Assembly (NCBI GenBank): GCA_950097015.1
Contig: CATNEN010000001.1
Coordinates: 527,501-591,500 of the forward strand
Reading direction: 5' to 3'
DNA length: 64,000 bases
Source: Macrostomum hystrix
Taxonomy: Eukaryota > Platyhelminthes > Macrostomidae
In this document: positions 18,401-28,928 of the stretch, piece by piece
How the letters are laid out: each line of letters begins with the position of its first letter
Numbering within the stretch: the stretch's first letter is position 1
Translations under genes and position numbers: made by a program
Notes under the pieces: generated by a model
What the model was told of the DNA's origin: nothing
Databases searched by the model: none
What the model saw: only the letters and a program-made list of their open reading frames with translations

Positions 18401-21400
18401 ACGAATTATTTTAGAAGAACTGGGAGGCTTGGAGTTGGGACATTGCAAAATTCATCCAGGAGCGGAGTTGTGGTCACTGAACGGTGGCTCAGTGAGAGTG
18501 GCTGGTACTCTAGAAAATAATGGTCGGATACGCAACAGCTTCCGGCTAATGTCGATCGATACTGGCGACTTCATACAGAGCCCCAGAGCCGAAACTCGCT
18601 CAGTGACGGAGAACAAGGCCGAGGTCCAGATCACAACACGCAAATTGAATCAGTCATTTTTCGGTAGCCTCAGTGGTTACAGGGTCACCGTTGTTGCCCA
18701 CTCTCAGCTCATACTGCAGGCAACTGTTGAAGCGGATGAGTCATTTGTCGGCATGATCTGTGGCTCCGCTGGTCACATTTCTCTGCAGGAAAACGTCTTA
18801 GTAAAAAACGGGCCCATCGTTGTCCAGACCGATGGTTGCGTTGACACAGCTGAGGTTTATGTGAACTGTCGCATCGACTCTCAAGGAGTCGTTTTTCAGT
18901 CTTCGACAGCCAAATTCAGCTCAAATAGCCGCTTGGTTTGCCCTCCAGAGTCAAGTGAAGAAAGGTCGGATTCTATTGAAATCGTGCTGCACAATGCGGT
19001 AACGCAAAACAGATCTGTCTGGGACCTAACTGCTGACGAGGTGAGCATTTTCGTCGGAGATCAATTCACTCACCAAGGAGTTCTGAAGCTCTCGCAGGGC
19101 GGCGAAGAGGCACCGCAGACGTCACTTCTCATAAGAGGACGTAATTTCGTAAACAATGGATCCATTCAAGGAGTGAAGACCCTGTGCATGGACTTGGATG
19201 GGGACTGTGAGCTCAAGACAGGCCTGAAATCAGAATATTCACTCGTATTGATCGCAAGACAGACTATTCAAATTTTGACTTCGACTGTAGTTGCTTCGAT
19301 AAATGCAAGTGTGCATATCAGAGCTGACTACCTTATTAACCAAGGCCGCATTCGCTCCAGCGACAATCTGCTGATTGTGGCACGCGACATTGACAATTCG
19401 GCGGGTAGCGTTGTGTCTGACTGTGGCGCAGTGTTCATGGCCTGGCTAGGATCTCAAGAGGACTCTTTTCTTGAAGGGCACGTTAAAGCTCAATCGCAGC
19501 TTAGTATGTGCAGCATTAAATTCAGAGAATTTGCTCATCCAAGCTCATTCACAGGAGCAGCCTTTGCACCTGAAACTACCAACACTTGGAGCAAGTTTCC
19601 AATGCGTTTCAGGCTCCGTTACGCTTTTCAGTGAAGTTAGCTCAACAAATCAAACTTACATTCACTTCCGGGCTGCGGAGACTATCGAGTTGCAGCGAAA
19701 TGTCAGCTGCAATAAGCTCATTATTCAGCCGAAGCAAAGTTCAAAGCGACTGAAAGTGACGCTTTCCGAATCAGGCGTCATTGAAGTTGACTACCTACTT
19801 GTGAGTTACATGAAGGCCAGAGCATCTTCGGAGACCGCAACACTTTCAATTGAGGCTGAGAAAAAGGCCATTCTGAAGTGCTCAACTTTTATGGGAGCAG
19901 AGATTGATGTGGAGCTTCACATCGATGTTGAGATGAAACTGCCAAGTCAGATCGTTGCCAAGAAGCTATTAGTAGCAGAGAACCTCACAATTACAAGCCC
20001 CGAAGATAAACCTGGTGATTTCCGCCTGCTCTGCGACGACCAACTTGAGATTGGCAAAGCGATACTGCTCGATGCAGCACAATGCCACATGGCGACAAAA
20101 GATTTTATCATAGCTGAAGAAGGTGAGCTCCATTTTACCAGAGTAGCCCAAGCGACAATTCAGTCCAAGAAGATTTCCATTAATGGCCTTCTGTTAGCTC
20201 GCATGGCAGACTCAGAAGACCTTGCAATAGTAGCTCAGACTGACCATTTTGAAGCCAGTGGTGTCATTCAGTTAGGAAGCGCGAGCACTAGCAATGCTGG
20301 CAACTTGGTCGTGTGTTGCAAGAGTGCTAATGTTGGCGGTCAAATTGGTACAATTAAAGATACAAAGCCGGCTGCTCTGCTGCTAGACTTCGTGGGTCGC
20401 GCAGACATACACTCGGAATGCGTCCTGAAATTAGGGAGATTGCTAATGATTGGCGGTCACGAGTTGGTGCTCAGATCTGCAAATATCTCGGTATCGGATC
20501 TGCTGGTTATCGAATCGGTAAATAGGCTGAACTTGGAATCTAGCAAGATTGAGCTGGATCAGGCAAATGTATCAGTTAGAAAAGTACGACACTTGAAACT
20601 GAACGGAACTTGCATAGAATGCAGTCACGGTGTGATACTTGACGAATCGCCAGAAAGCAGCTATGAGGTTAGCACTGCCAGGCTGACAGTCTGCGCTCAG
20701 AATGTTATCACCATGTCTGCTTTTGAAGTGCGCAACATTGAGCACGCCGAATTTCATGCCATCGAGACAGCAACCTATCAATCTCACAGCAGATTTATAA
20801 GCTGCAAGAAGCTCTATCTAAAAAGCGAGTTTCTTGATTTCCAAGCTTCCGTGCGCGATACCGGGGACATATTGTGCGAAGCAGAAGCCGCACTAATCTC
20901 CGGTCTGATGCATTGCAGCTCAGAGCTGTCCGTGTCAGCCTCTCAGCTGATTTTTAATCAAGGGGATCTGAGTGCAGGACTAGTCAGACTAAACGCAACA
21001 GTTCAGATGCACCTGTGCCGGAAGATTGATGATAAGTTCGATTCGGCGAAAATTTCCGCTGAGAAGTCTCTGAATATTAACTGCTACGCCCTAATTACAA
21101 TCTTCGCGAAAATGGTTAGCCCCAGGCTAGTTACCAAGAGCATCTTACACTTCGGCTTTGCTGAACAAGTGCAGGCAAAATATGGCATCGAACATAGGGG
21201 AGAAGAGAGTGTAGCCCAGGATCTGGTTGAGAAACGAGTGATCGAATCTCAATCAGGTGAAAGGATGCACGAATGTTTAAAATATTTGGTGTCCGATGCG
21301 GCAAATAGATGTAGAAGTGAGCACAAAATTTGCTGGCAGCTGGTCTCCATGGCAACGAAATACCTACGGTCAAACTTAAACGAAACGGACGTCGATGAGA

Positions 21401-24400
21401 ACACGGTAGAAAAAGCAGCTTACTTACTTGTAAACTTAACTTCTGCGCTCCAAAATGGATTCGCAGAGGAGGATATTGACTTATCAGAGTACTGGAATAG
21501 TCTGACCCACCTGCATGAACACTCGAGTTCTCAAGGATTGTTCGAATGCAGCCACTGGGTGTGCCTCGCCGGACCCAGTCGCTGTGAGGCGAAAACACTA
21601 ATTTACGAGTGCACGGATTGGTGGTGCGAGGGCGCCATTGCCGTTGATGATGGAACCCTCATCAAGGCCGTCCGTGCCCAGCTGTGGTCTGACAACCAGA
21701 TACCAGCATGGCTTCTTTGTACTGGCGATGTACACATCTTCGCCGAAGAGGTGCTGCGCATTAGAAGCCTGACATCCAGCGAGGGTGCTGTCACACTCCG
21801 GAGTGCAACAATCGATGCCTATGGCATCTGGGCAGCAAAGAATCTCTTAGTGACTGCGGGAAAGGAAGTCAAAATTGATGAGCTGCTTGGAGAATCTGAG
21901 GTCTGGATTAAAGCGAAGGACGCCGTAGTGCGAAATGCGGCTGCAGATAAAATGTACATCCAATCCGCCTCAAGCGATATTTTTAACAGCGCATGTACTT
22001 CTACGCTTTGCGTGATAGGCTCGGAAACGATTCATGCGAAATTTGTCTCGGCTCCACAGGCAAATTTTATAGCATCAGGTGATTACGCTCAAGTGGACTT
22101 AGAATCATCAAAGATCGAAGGCTGTGCAGTTTTATCGAAGAATTGCATGATTTCGAAGTGCTCGTTCACATCTTTAAACTGCACCATCGACCACGACCTG
22201 AAAATAAACGCATCGCATGTATTTAAAAACTTAAAAGCAAAGGTCGGGAACGATTTGAGCATCTGTGACTTCTGCAATTTGAACATTCTCGATTGTCGAG
22301 TTGCCAAAAGGTGCGTAGCGCACCAAGTAGAAGCCCAGGGTTTGAATTGCGCTTGCCAGTATCTTCAAGTAACCGATGCCTTAGTAAACAATATGAATAT
22401 CATCAGCGCTGATAAAATTAAAATCACCGACTCAAGCATTGCCGACCTTAAGGCCCGCGCCACTGAGGCAATCGAAATTTTAGGCGATTTAACGAACTCC
22501 AGTCTCGGACGAGCGGTTTGTGAAAGCGAGAGCTCGTTGACGGTAGTAAAGTCATATGCGACCGAATGTTTGGTGCTGTCTGGAACAGATCTAAAGCTGG
22601 CCGACTCGATGCTGTCAGATCTCCTGTTCTCATGCGATCAGCCGAGCAAAGTCTCCGTTACTCAATCAATGACTCACAATGCTACAATCTTCTGCACCGA
22701 AATGCAAACTAAGGAGAGCAAGTTTGGCAATCTGACTTTTCAGGGTCAAGTTTTGAATGTGGTTCGAACTGAATCGAAGGAAATGCAAACTGATGCTGCC
22801 ATCAGCATTGGCCTTACGAAGTCGTGCGTCTTCGGCAATCTGGCTGTCTGGTGTGAGGTTGCTCACATCTTGAGCAGCTTTTTAGGCTCATTAAAACTTC
22901 ACCGCTGCTCAACGGGCGCAACAGTTAGAGCGAGCGAAGTTCAGGAGGGCATTGAGATCTTTTCGAGACATCTTAAAATGTGTGACTCAAGCGGCAAGTG
23001 CCTACTGATACGGACGAAAGGGAATACAGTCTTAGACAGGCTTATGGTTGACAACGCATGCGATGTAGCTAGTGTCGGGCCATTCACACTGAGAGACTGC
23101 CAATTCGATGAACTCAACGTTTTGGCTGAAGCATCTGCTGCAGTTAAAAAACTAATAACAAACAAAGCCACGTCCGTACTCTCTACAGGTGACACAAAAC
23201 TACGCGAAGTGTTGGTAGGTAGTCTTGATGCGCAATCCGAAAATGGTCGTCTTCGTGTCTCGAATTTAAACTCCATTGGTCGCTGTCAGCTGAGGTCGCG
23301 CAATGTAAGTGTGGATGGTTGTCAGTGCCAGTCAGATCTGGCATTAGTCACAATGTTTTCAGTGCAAATCTCAGACTGCTTTGCTCAGAATGTTGACATT
23401 CAAGGCCTTCAAAACGAGCGAACAAGAGTGAGACTGTTGGAAATTAAAGCCCAGAAACTCAGCGTTGAGAACTCGCTTTTCGTGGCGATAAGTAAAACTG
23501 AAATTATGGAGGATTCTACCTTGAAGAGAATCTCAGGTGACGTAAGAATTAAATGTAACTGCAGTCTTCACAAACTGATGGTTGAGAATGGTGGAATTCT
23601 AGCCGTAAGTGATTCTGAGATTGGTGAGGTCGTGGCTCATAGCAACCGTTGCTGCATCTCTAGCACTTCTGGCCTGCAGACCAGTCTCCGCGTTCGTGCA
23701 ACTGAAACAAAAAGTGCTGGACCGACAGTGTTGTTGGATCTTGTGTCAAGAATTGATGTGGCTGTGATTCATGGACGCCAGATTTGCTTGACGGAATGTG
23801 CCTTTAATCAGGGCAACGTGAAGGCTGATGAGCTGTGCAGAATCGAGGGATGCAATGTCAGGAAGCATTTAGATATTGAGGGCCCCATCGCACTAGTGTT
23901 TGACACAGACGCTGAAGTGATCCGCGTGAAGAAAAGCAGCAGGTGTGAGCTTAAAAATGTGCGATATGCTGAGATCCTCGCAAAGTCAGGGCAACTTTAC
24001 CTTGAAGACTGCCACGTTCAGAAGATTCAAGCAGAAGATATTGAAAGAGTGCGTGTAAACTCCTGTGAGTTTATCGATAGCGTCCTTCTAAAAGCTAAAG
24101 AAGTCAGTATAAAAGGTGTCCTCGTTCAGAACCGCATTCAAGTGCAGGCTAGTGTCTTTGTTCTTGATGGTAAAAATCGAAAAGAGGATAACGAAGGATA
24201 TGCAAAAGAACTACTTGTGCTATGCACAGACTCTGCAGCTGAGGCAGCGAATGTGAGTATAAAAAATATTCGCACGAGCATGCTTGAAGTGAATGGTAAA
24301 CCGGAGTCAGTTGTGCTAGAGCACGTGACTGTTGAAGAAAGTACTTCGTTATCCGGTCAGGAAATGAAGCTGGCAAATATTGATAGCAAGCAACTATACA

Positions 24401-26670
24401 TTATGAACAGACCTACAAACTGCTTCATCGAGGCTGCATTTCTGAAATGTCTTATAGGCGAAGCGCGAAGTCTCACAGTGTCTCGCTCTATCCTAACGCT
24501 TGTTGGCGTTATTGTTGAAAATTTGACCTTAGTCGATGAAACAGATGTAGAACAGGAATTTAGGGCCCACGTCAGGAATCTTAAAATTGCAAGCAGCAAG
24601 GCCGGCTCAGTTTCCATCCTCGCTGATGATCCAAGAGCTACAGCAACAATCCAATGCCTTCTAACAGAGTCAACTTGCGAAATTTATGGCTTCCACGAAA
24701 TTGATCTCCAGGATTGTTGTACTTTTAAAGGAAAGGTGATGATAAAGTGTCAGTCATTCAAGGCGAAACAACTGTGTCAATTTAACGATGACGCGTTAGT
24801 CGATTGTTCAAACTGTGACTGGAAGTATCCAGAGATTGCAGCGTCTTTGAAGTTGCGCTGCAGTAGCGGATGCGTTGAAAATGCTCGAGTAGCTGACAGC
24901 TGCGAATTGCTCGCGACTGGTTTGCTGAAACTCACCGACTGTCAATTTGAAGGACCCATTAAGTCTTTTGGAAAGAAAGGCTCGCTGAACTTTGTAAATC
25001 CAAGATTTTTTTGCTTTGAACTTGAGGCTGACAGCATCGAAATGACAGGCGCGGACACGAAGGAAACCTCCTGGCTTTGCACTACCAGCAATGCGACTAT
25101 CAGCCAATGCTTCAGTAGCCAAGATGTTTCGATTGAGTCAAGATGCGTTCGGATCAATGGTAGTGCCTCATTTAGCAAGTCACTTCACATAAGGTGCTCT
25201 GATGCGTTGGAGATTGAAAGCACTATGGTTAATTCAAGTCTGACAGTCGTTGCTGAGGGCAGTGTAGCGGTTAATTCCGGAGTCACAGCTGCATCCTTTC
25301 TGATCGAATCGAGAAACATGCCTTCGTTTTGTGCGCCAAGCGACTGCAAGTTTGGCGTGTTGCAAATCGTGTGTCCTGGGTTGAGCATGCAATCTATTAT
25401 CGACTTCCTGAGAAACAAAGCAACCGGGTGCGTTAGAGAACTCCTTAAGTTAAAGACAAAGAGCTCTTTAAAAATTTCCGGCGCAGATCTAGGAGGAAAC
25501 GAATTCGGTATGGGATTCGGACTTACTCTTTCTGCGGCTACAATTGAGCTGAGAAATATAAGCATTTTATCACTAAAGCCTATTTGTCTGATTGCGGAGA
25601 AAATAGAAATGGAGGAATATACTGTTACAGCTCCTGAAATTACTTTGAAGGCCAACCAGGGGCCGATATTGTGCAACGGAAAGTACACAGAACACCTCGG
25701 GCTAAAAGGTGAGCAGAGAATGAATAATACAAAGAATCCATTTGATCAAATTTCTAACACCACGAAAGCTCACCCTGCATTAGGAAGTTGTTTCTTAGAA
25801 ACGAACAAGACAAAAGCAGAAGCTCTTAATGCACAGCTGCAGAAGCAGAAGTCCATTAGAAAGCTGGACGCAGTTCCACTGTGCTGTGACACTGAACAAA
25901 ATGCTACATACAACAATGCAAACCTGGATGCCCCGGACTTCGAAGAACTCTTGAGAACTGACAAAACCGAGTGTACTTTTGAGGTAGGGCAGCAATCTCT
26001 GTCGAGATTAACTGACTTTAGTCAAAGCGCTGCCGCCGCTTGCGAGTTAGCCGATAAACAGTCTGAGTCGCAGCTGAGAAACTTTGATTCTGACTGTCAG
26101 TCAGTCAGAGCGAACATACAGACCGATCTAGCTTCGATACCAACTGAGCTCGACTGTGAATTCCCAGTACTTCATGGTGAGGTCGAACAGCTGAAACTGG
26201 AGAATATGGCTAAAGTAAAAATTGAAGAGTTCGACGAGGAATTCAAAACGGATGCCGATGCAAATCGTTCGGATAGAAATTTAAATTGGAGACACGTTGA
26301 AAATGTCTGCTCAGAGTGCACGGAGCCGGAGGACTACTTTCGACAAGCAAGGGAGGCAATGCTAAAGTCTGTCAGCAAGTGCTCTAGCATTCTGGCCATG
26401 AGCATACAGAACAGCCTGCCAGGTCACTTACCCAGGGAACCGGAGAGTTACATCGGACGCGTGCGGCTCCTACCGAGAGCCTCAAAGTTACTGGTGGCGT
26501 TTAGCTCCAGAGGTGTTGCCGCAGTCGACGGTAATATTGCGCTGGCCGCTTTCTCCAGCGTCGGGTCGCAATGGGGATCTGCCTTTCTGCAGCCGGTTGC
26601 TCGCGACTCGGAAGCCAAAGCCAAGGCGTTCGACACAGCTGACCCGGACTACTACACCAACCATTGCTAG
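15220..26670 (+). CDS. Giant filamentous-haemagglutinin-like beta-helix protein (3 exons, about 3154 aa)
   Basis: Exons are 15220-15453 (78 codons, donor GGG|GTGAGT), 17331-19503 (acceptor TTATTTTCAG, donor TTA|GTATGT) and 19613-26670 (acceptor GCGTTTCAG). Intron 1 is phase 0 and intron 2 phase 1, and the total of 9465 nt is whole codons. The product is almost wholly built of degenerate coils of about 20 residues with alternating hydrophobics and frequent Asn/Ser/Cys, the signature of a right-handed parallel beta-helix. Stretches such as YLINQGRIRSSDNLLIVARD with IDNSAGSVVSD (about residue 745) and ITNVGLIYAKSEIGITARS (about residue 245) read like bacterial filamentous haemagglutinin or contact-dependent adhesins. 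The last 350 residues are different: polar, Glu/Lys-rich, then GRVRLLPRASKLLVAFSSRG. No signal peptide is visible. It is very Cys-rich for an FHA-type protein. Function unknown; scaffold, adhesin-like or cargo roles are guesses. Head to head with the SecA-like gene. Confidence 0.75.
15826..17090 (-). mobile_element. Antisense non-LTR retrotransposon (LINE) fragment with (TTA)n tail, in intron 1 of the beta-helix gene
   Basis: Minus-strand reverse transcriptase blocks run from 17054 down. They are VVIFVDFLMAFDSVARGALP (catalytic Asp region), GVLHGDTLAPFLFVLVMEWV, then LGYADDLALL (the FADD-box equivalent), followed after a stop by TKTEV-like (MKTEVLTVPHN) and a LINE 3' domain with LLYNAETWTMT and RRLRLAGHVIRAE. 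The order and the AETWT and RRLRLAGHV motifs suggest an RTE/CR1-like LINE. The 3' end abuts (TTA)n read on the minus strand at 15826-15850, as expected for a simple-repeat tail. It is 5'-truncated with frame breaks, hence dead. GC content is far higher than in the flanking intron. Confidence 0.85.
19504..19612 (+). other. 109-nt intron 2 of the beta-helix gene
   Basis: The two long frames (to 19634 and from about 19450) differ by one base. GTATGT at 19504 and a pyrimidine-rich GCGTTTCAG ending at 19612 remove 109 nt and restore frame, reading KAQSQLS-SVTLFSEVSS. An assembly indel is the alternative. Confidence 0.6.
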
Positions 26671-26804
26671 GACCAGATTAGCAAATCAAACGCGATTTTT
26701 TTATTTTACAAAGCAGTGCCTTAAGCACTATTAGTTAGCTAGATTTTATATTAATAACATAAGATTTTATGTGTTATAATTTTTAAAACCAAGGGGTGAA
26801 ATCT
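26671..26804 (+). other. 3' flank of the beta-helix gene
   Basis: AT-rich sequence after the stop. It includes ATTAATAACATAAG and ATAATTTTTAAAACC, but no canonical AATAAA. Confidence 0.35.
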
Positions 26805-27362
26805 CCCCTGAAATTTTTGGCAGCGTCCGAATGCTAACAACGTTGGGTGGTGACTGATTGGTTGACCGACTAGGTGATGGTGTCTTGTGGCTGACCGGCG
26901 CCTAATATTTAGGCTTGATCAAATAGAGAAATTGAGAACTTAAGAAATTCGCGTCTGGGTGTCCATAGTGGCCTATTTCCACCTGTTGTAGCCCTTGAAG
27001 GTGTAGCAGTCCGTCTAGATAAATGTAGGTGACCACTGAAGACGGAGATGATGCAGACACATTCGGGTGACATGCTGATTGATTTTGAAGGCCTGGCAAG
27101 GTCGCACTGAGGTGCAGTGCTAATTCGTGTATCGGGGTGTATGAAATGCACTAGCTAGCTCTAATGGGAAAAATCTGACCTTCGGCCAAAACCATTGAGT
27201 ATCTCGACGGTCTGAGAAGACCTGTCGACTTGATTCTTGTTTTAGAAGATGCGCAAAAAAAGAGTTGGCCCGTGTTCTTGAGTTTCGTGTGCTTGTTGCT
27301 CTGTTCGGGTGCAGCACAAATAATTGTCAGGGGGGAATTCCCCTATGGTAGTTCTACTGTTA
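26805..27362 (+). repeat. Interspersed repeat family B, copy 1 (about 550 bp)
   Basis: Closely matches 42245-42790 over its length. Shared blocks include GTTGGGTGGTGACTGATTGG, CCTAATATTTAGGCT, GGAGATGATGCAG, CATTCGGGTGACATGCTGAT and a 3' end reading GTAGTTCTACTGTTAA. A third, rearranged copy is at 53487-54120. There is no coding capacity I recognise and no obvious tRNA boxes. It could be a non-autonomous DNA element or a retroelement fragment. Confidence 0.8.
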
Positions 27363-28350
27363 AGGTACGAGGTACTAGTAAACGGCAGGTTTACTAGTAG
27401 TACTGCGTCACACCATATTTTATGCACATTGTTGCAATTGTGTGTTGCACATACATTTTTTATTAAATGCCATCAGCAGGTCTACTAGTAGTACTGCTCG
27501 CTTAGTGTCACATTTTAAGGTTAGAATTTTTCGATTTTGTCTAGCTTTGTAGATTTCTTTATTAATTTTAAACGAATTCTTTATTTTTTATGTCCCTTAT
27601 TCAGCTACAATATTAATTACACTTTTATACTGTTCTTTCTGTTCGCTTAGCAAAGTGGTGTGCCTCTATATATTTATATACTGTAACAATTGGGTCCATT
27701 GGAAAAAAACATAATCTATAGCTACTTTTTCTTCTGTTCAAAGACCTAATTAATTGTAGATGCTTCAACTAATTGCGAACACTTTTTACGTTAAAAAAAA
27801 CACTCATTCTTTTACTTATTCATAGATTTTTCACAAATGATAGCTCGATTTGTCGATAACAACCTTATTTAAGACAATTGTTTGACTGTTTTTTAGTCAA
27901 TCTAGGTTTTCTTGCTGTGCTTACAGCTAACTGTGGGTCGGCTGCAGCCAAAGGATGTGATAGTTCCCAATTAAGGTTGCGATTTCAGGGGCCGGTTTTA
28001 ACTGGCCAATGGTTTAGCCGACTGGGCCGTCACTCCGCCTGTCTGTGCGTGCGGCTCGCGCGTGTGCATCCCTGGCGCAAGGTGGGGCGCTTCGGGGTGT
28101 TTATTCCGTTGCTTCGTGACTTCCTTTTTAATCCTTCCTTCGTGACGCCCCAAATCCTAGAATATATTCGCTATTGCAGGACTCGTTTCGTCCGCTGCCT
28201 GTGCCTTCCCTCTTGCTGCTTTTGGCCCTGTTGGCTAAAGTATAATTATGTACGACTGTTTTGGCTCGTTCTGTTTTTATTACGAGAATTTTGGTTGTGA
28301 AATTAAAAAACGTCAAAGGAAAGCTGCTGGTAAAAATATTTCTTTCACCT
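27363..28350. other. AT-rich intergenic stretch with no supported gene
   Basis: One open frame (27878-28300, plus) is Cys/Arg/Leu-rich without a good start or similarity I can recognise. I regard it as chance. Nothing else is visible. Confidence 0.4.
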
Positions 28351-28564
28351 GAATATTTTTATTTCCCAAAAAGATGTTCAGTAAATTATTCGCTTAAACA
28401 TTAACAAAGTTTTTATTCCTTTAGAAGAGAATCATGGAAGCTTTGTGAATTAAAATTTGTGATACTCACCGTTGTAATTTAGAGGCAAAGGTGCGAACTG
28501 TTATTATTATTTTTGCTAAGATAGTCCACATAGACCAAGAAGCAAAGTTAGAGTATCAGTCTAG

Positions 28565-28625
28565 CAAGCACCGCATCAGTAGAATACAGTTTCACTCGCT
28601 GACGTCATCCAAGCTTCTATAGTCA
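28565..28625 (-). promoter_or_regulatory. Possible SECIS element in the SELENOF 3' UTR
   Basis: On the minus strand ATGA (28608-28605) is followed after 12 nt by AAA (28592-28590) and after another 11 nt by TGAT (28578-28575). That spacing resembles the SECIS quartet, apical As and second quartet. Pairing is poor in that register; a GTCAG/CTGAT stem forms in a shifted one. AATAAA-type signals follow near 28420 and 28355, so this lies inside the likely 3' UTR. Weak call. Confidence 0.25.
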
Positions 28626-28740
28626 GAGGACAGCTAAATAGATAAAGACAAAGACATGGACTTATTTGTTAACGCAGGTATTCCACTAGATTATTTCGGA
28701 CGATATCAGCATCGCTATAGCATCAAGACACTAGTCCACC

Positions 28741-28928
28741 CTAAAGCATGCGCTCCTTAAGGAACTCCTCCAGAGTGTCCGTGTCCCAACGATCGATGCC
28801 GAACTCGTCGCTTACGCCAGCAGATCTAGACGCCTCGTCCCGCATTAGGCGAATAACCGGCTCAGCGCCCCGCTTGTACTTGATGCTCAAGCCGGGGAAC
28901 TGAGACGGTCGACTCGACTTAATGAAGG
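28741..28928 (-). CDS. SELENOF: SELENOF exon 4 (C-terminal thioredoxin-like part and stop)
   Basis: 188 nt, acceptor TTTTTCAG, stop TAG at 28743-28741. It ends in EEFLKERML, matching the family's EEFLSEKL-type C-terminus. Confidence 0.92.

Noticed and set aside
19447-19634. Beta-helix gene as a pseudogene broken by a frameshift
   Set aside because: A 109-nt GT-AG intron restores the frame, and more than 2,000 codons on the far side contain no further break.
27878-28300. 140-residue plus-strand frame
   Set aside because: It lacks a good start, has an odd Cys/Arg/Phe composition and shows no similarity I can see. It is probably chance.
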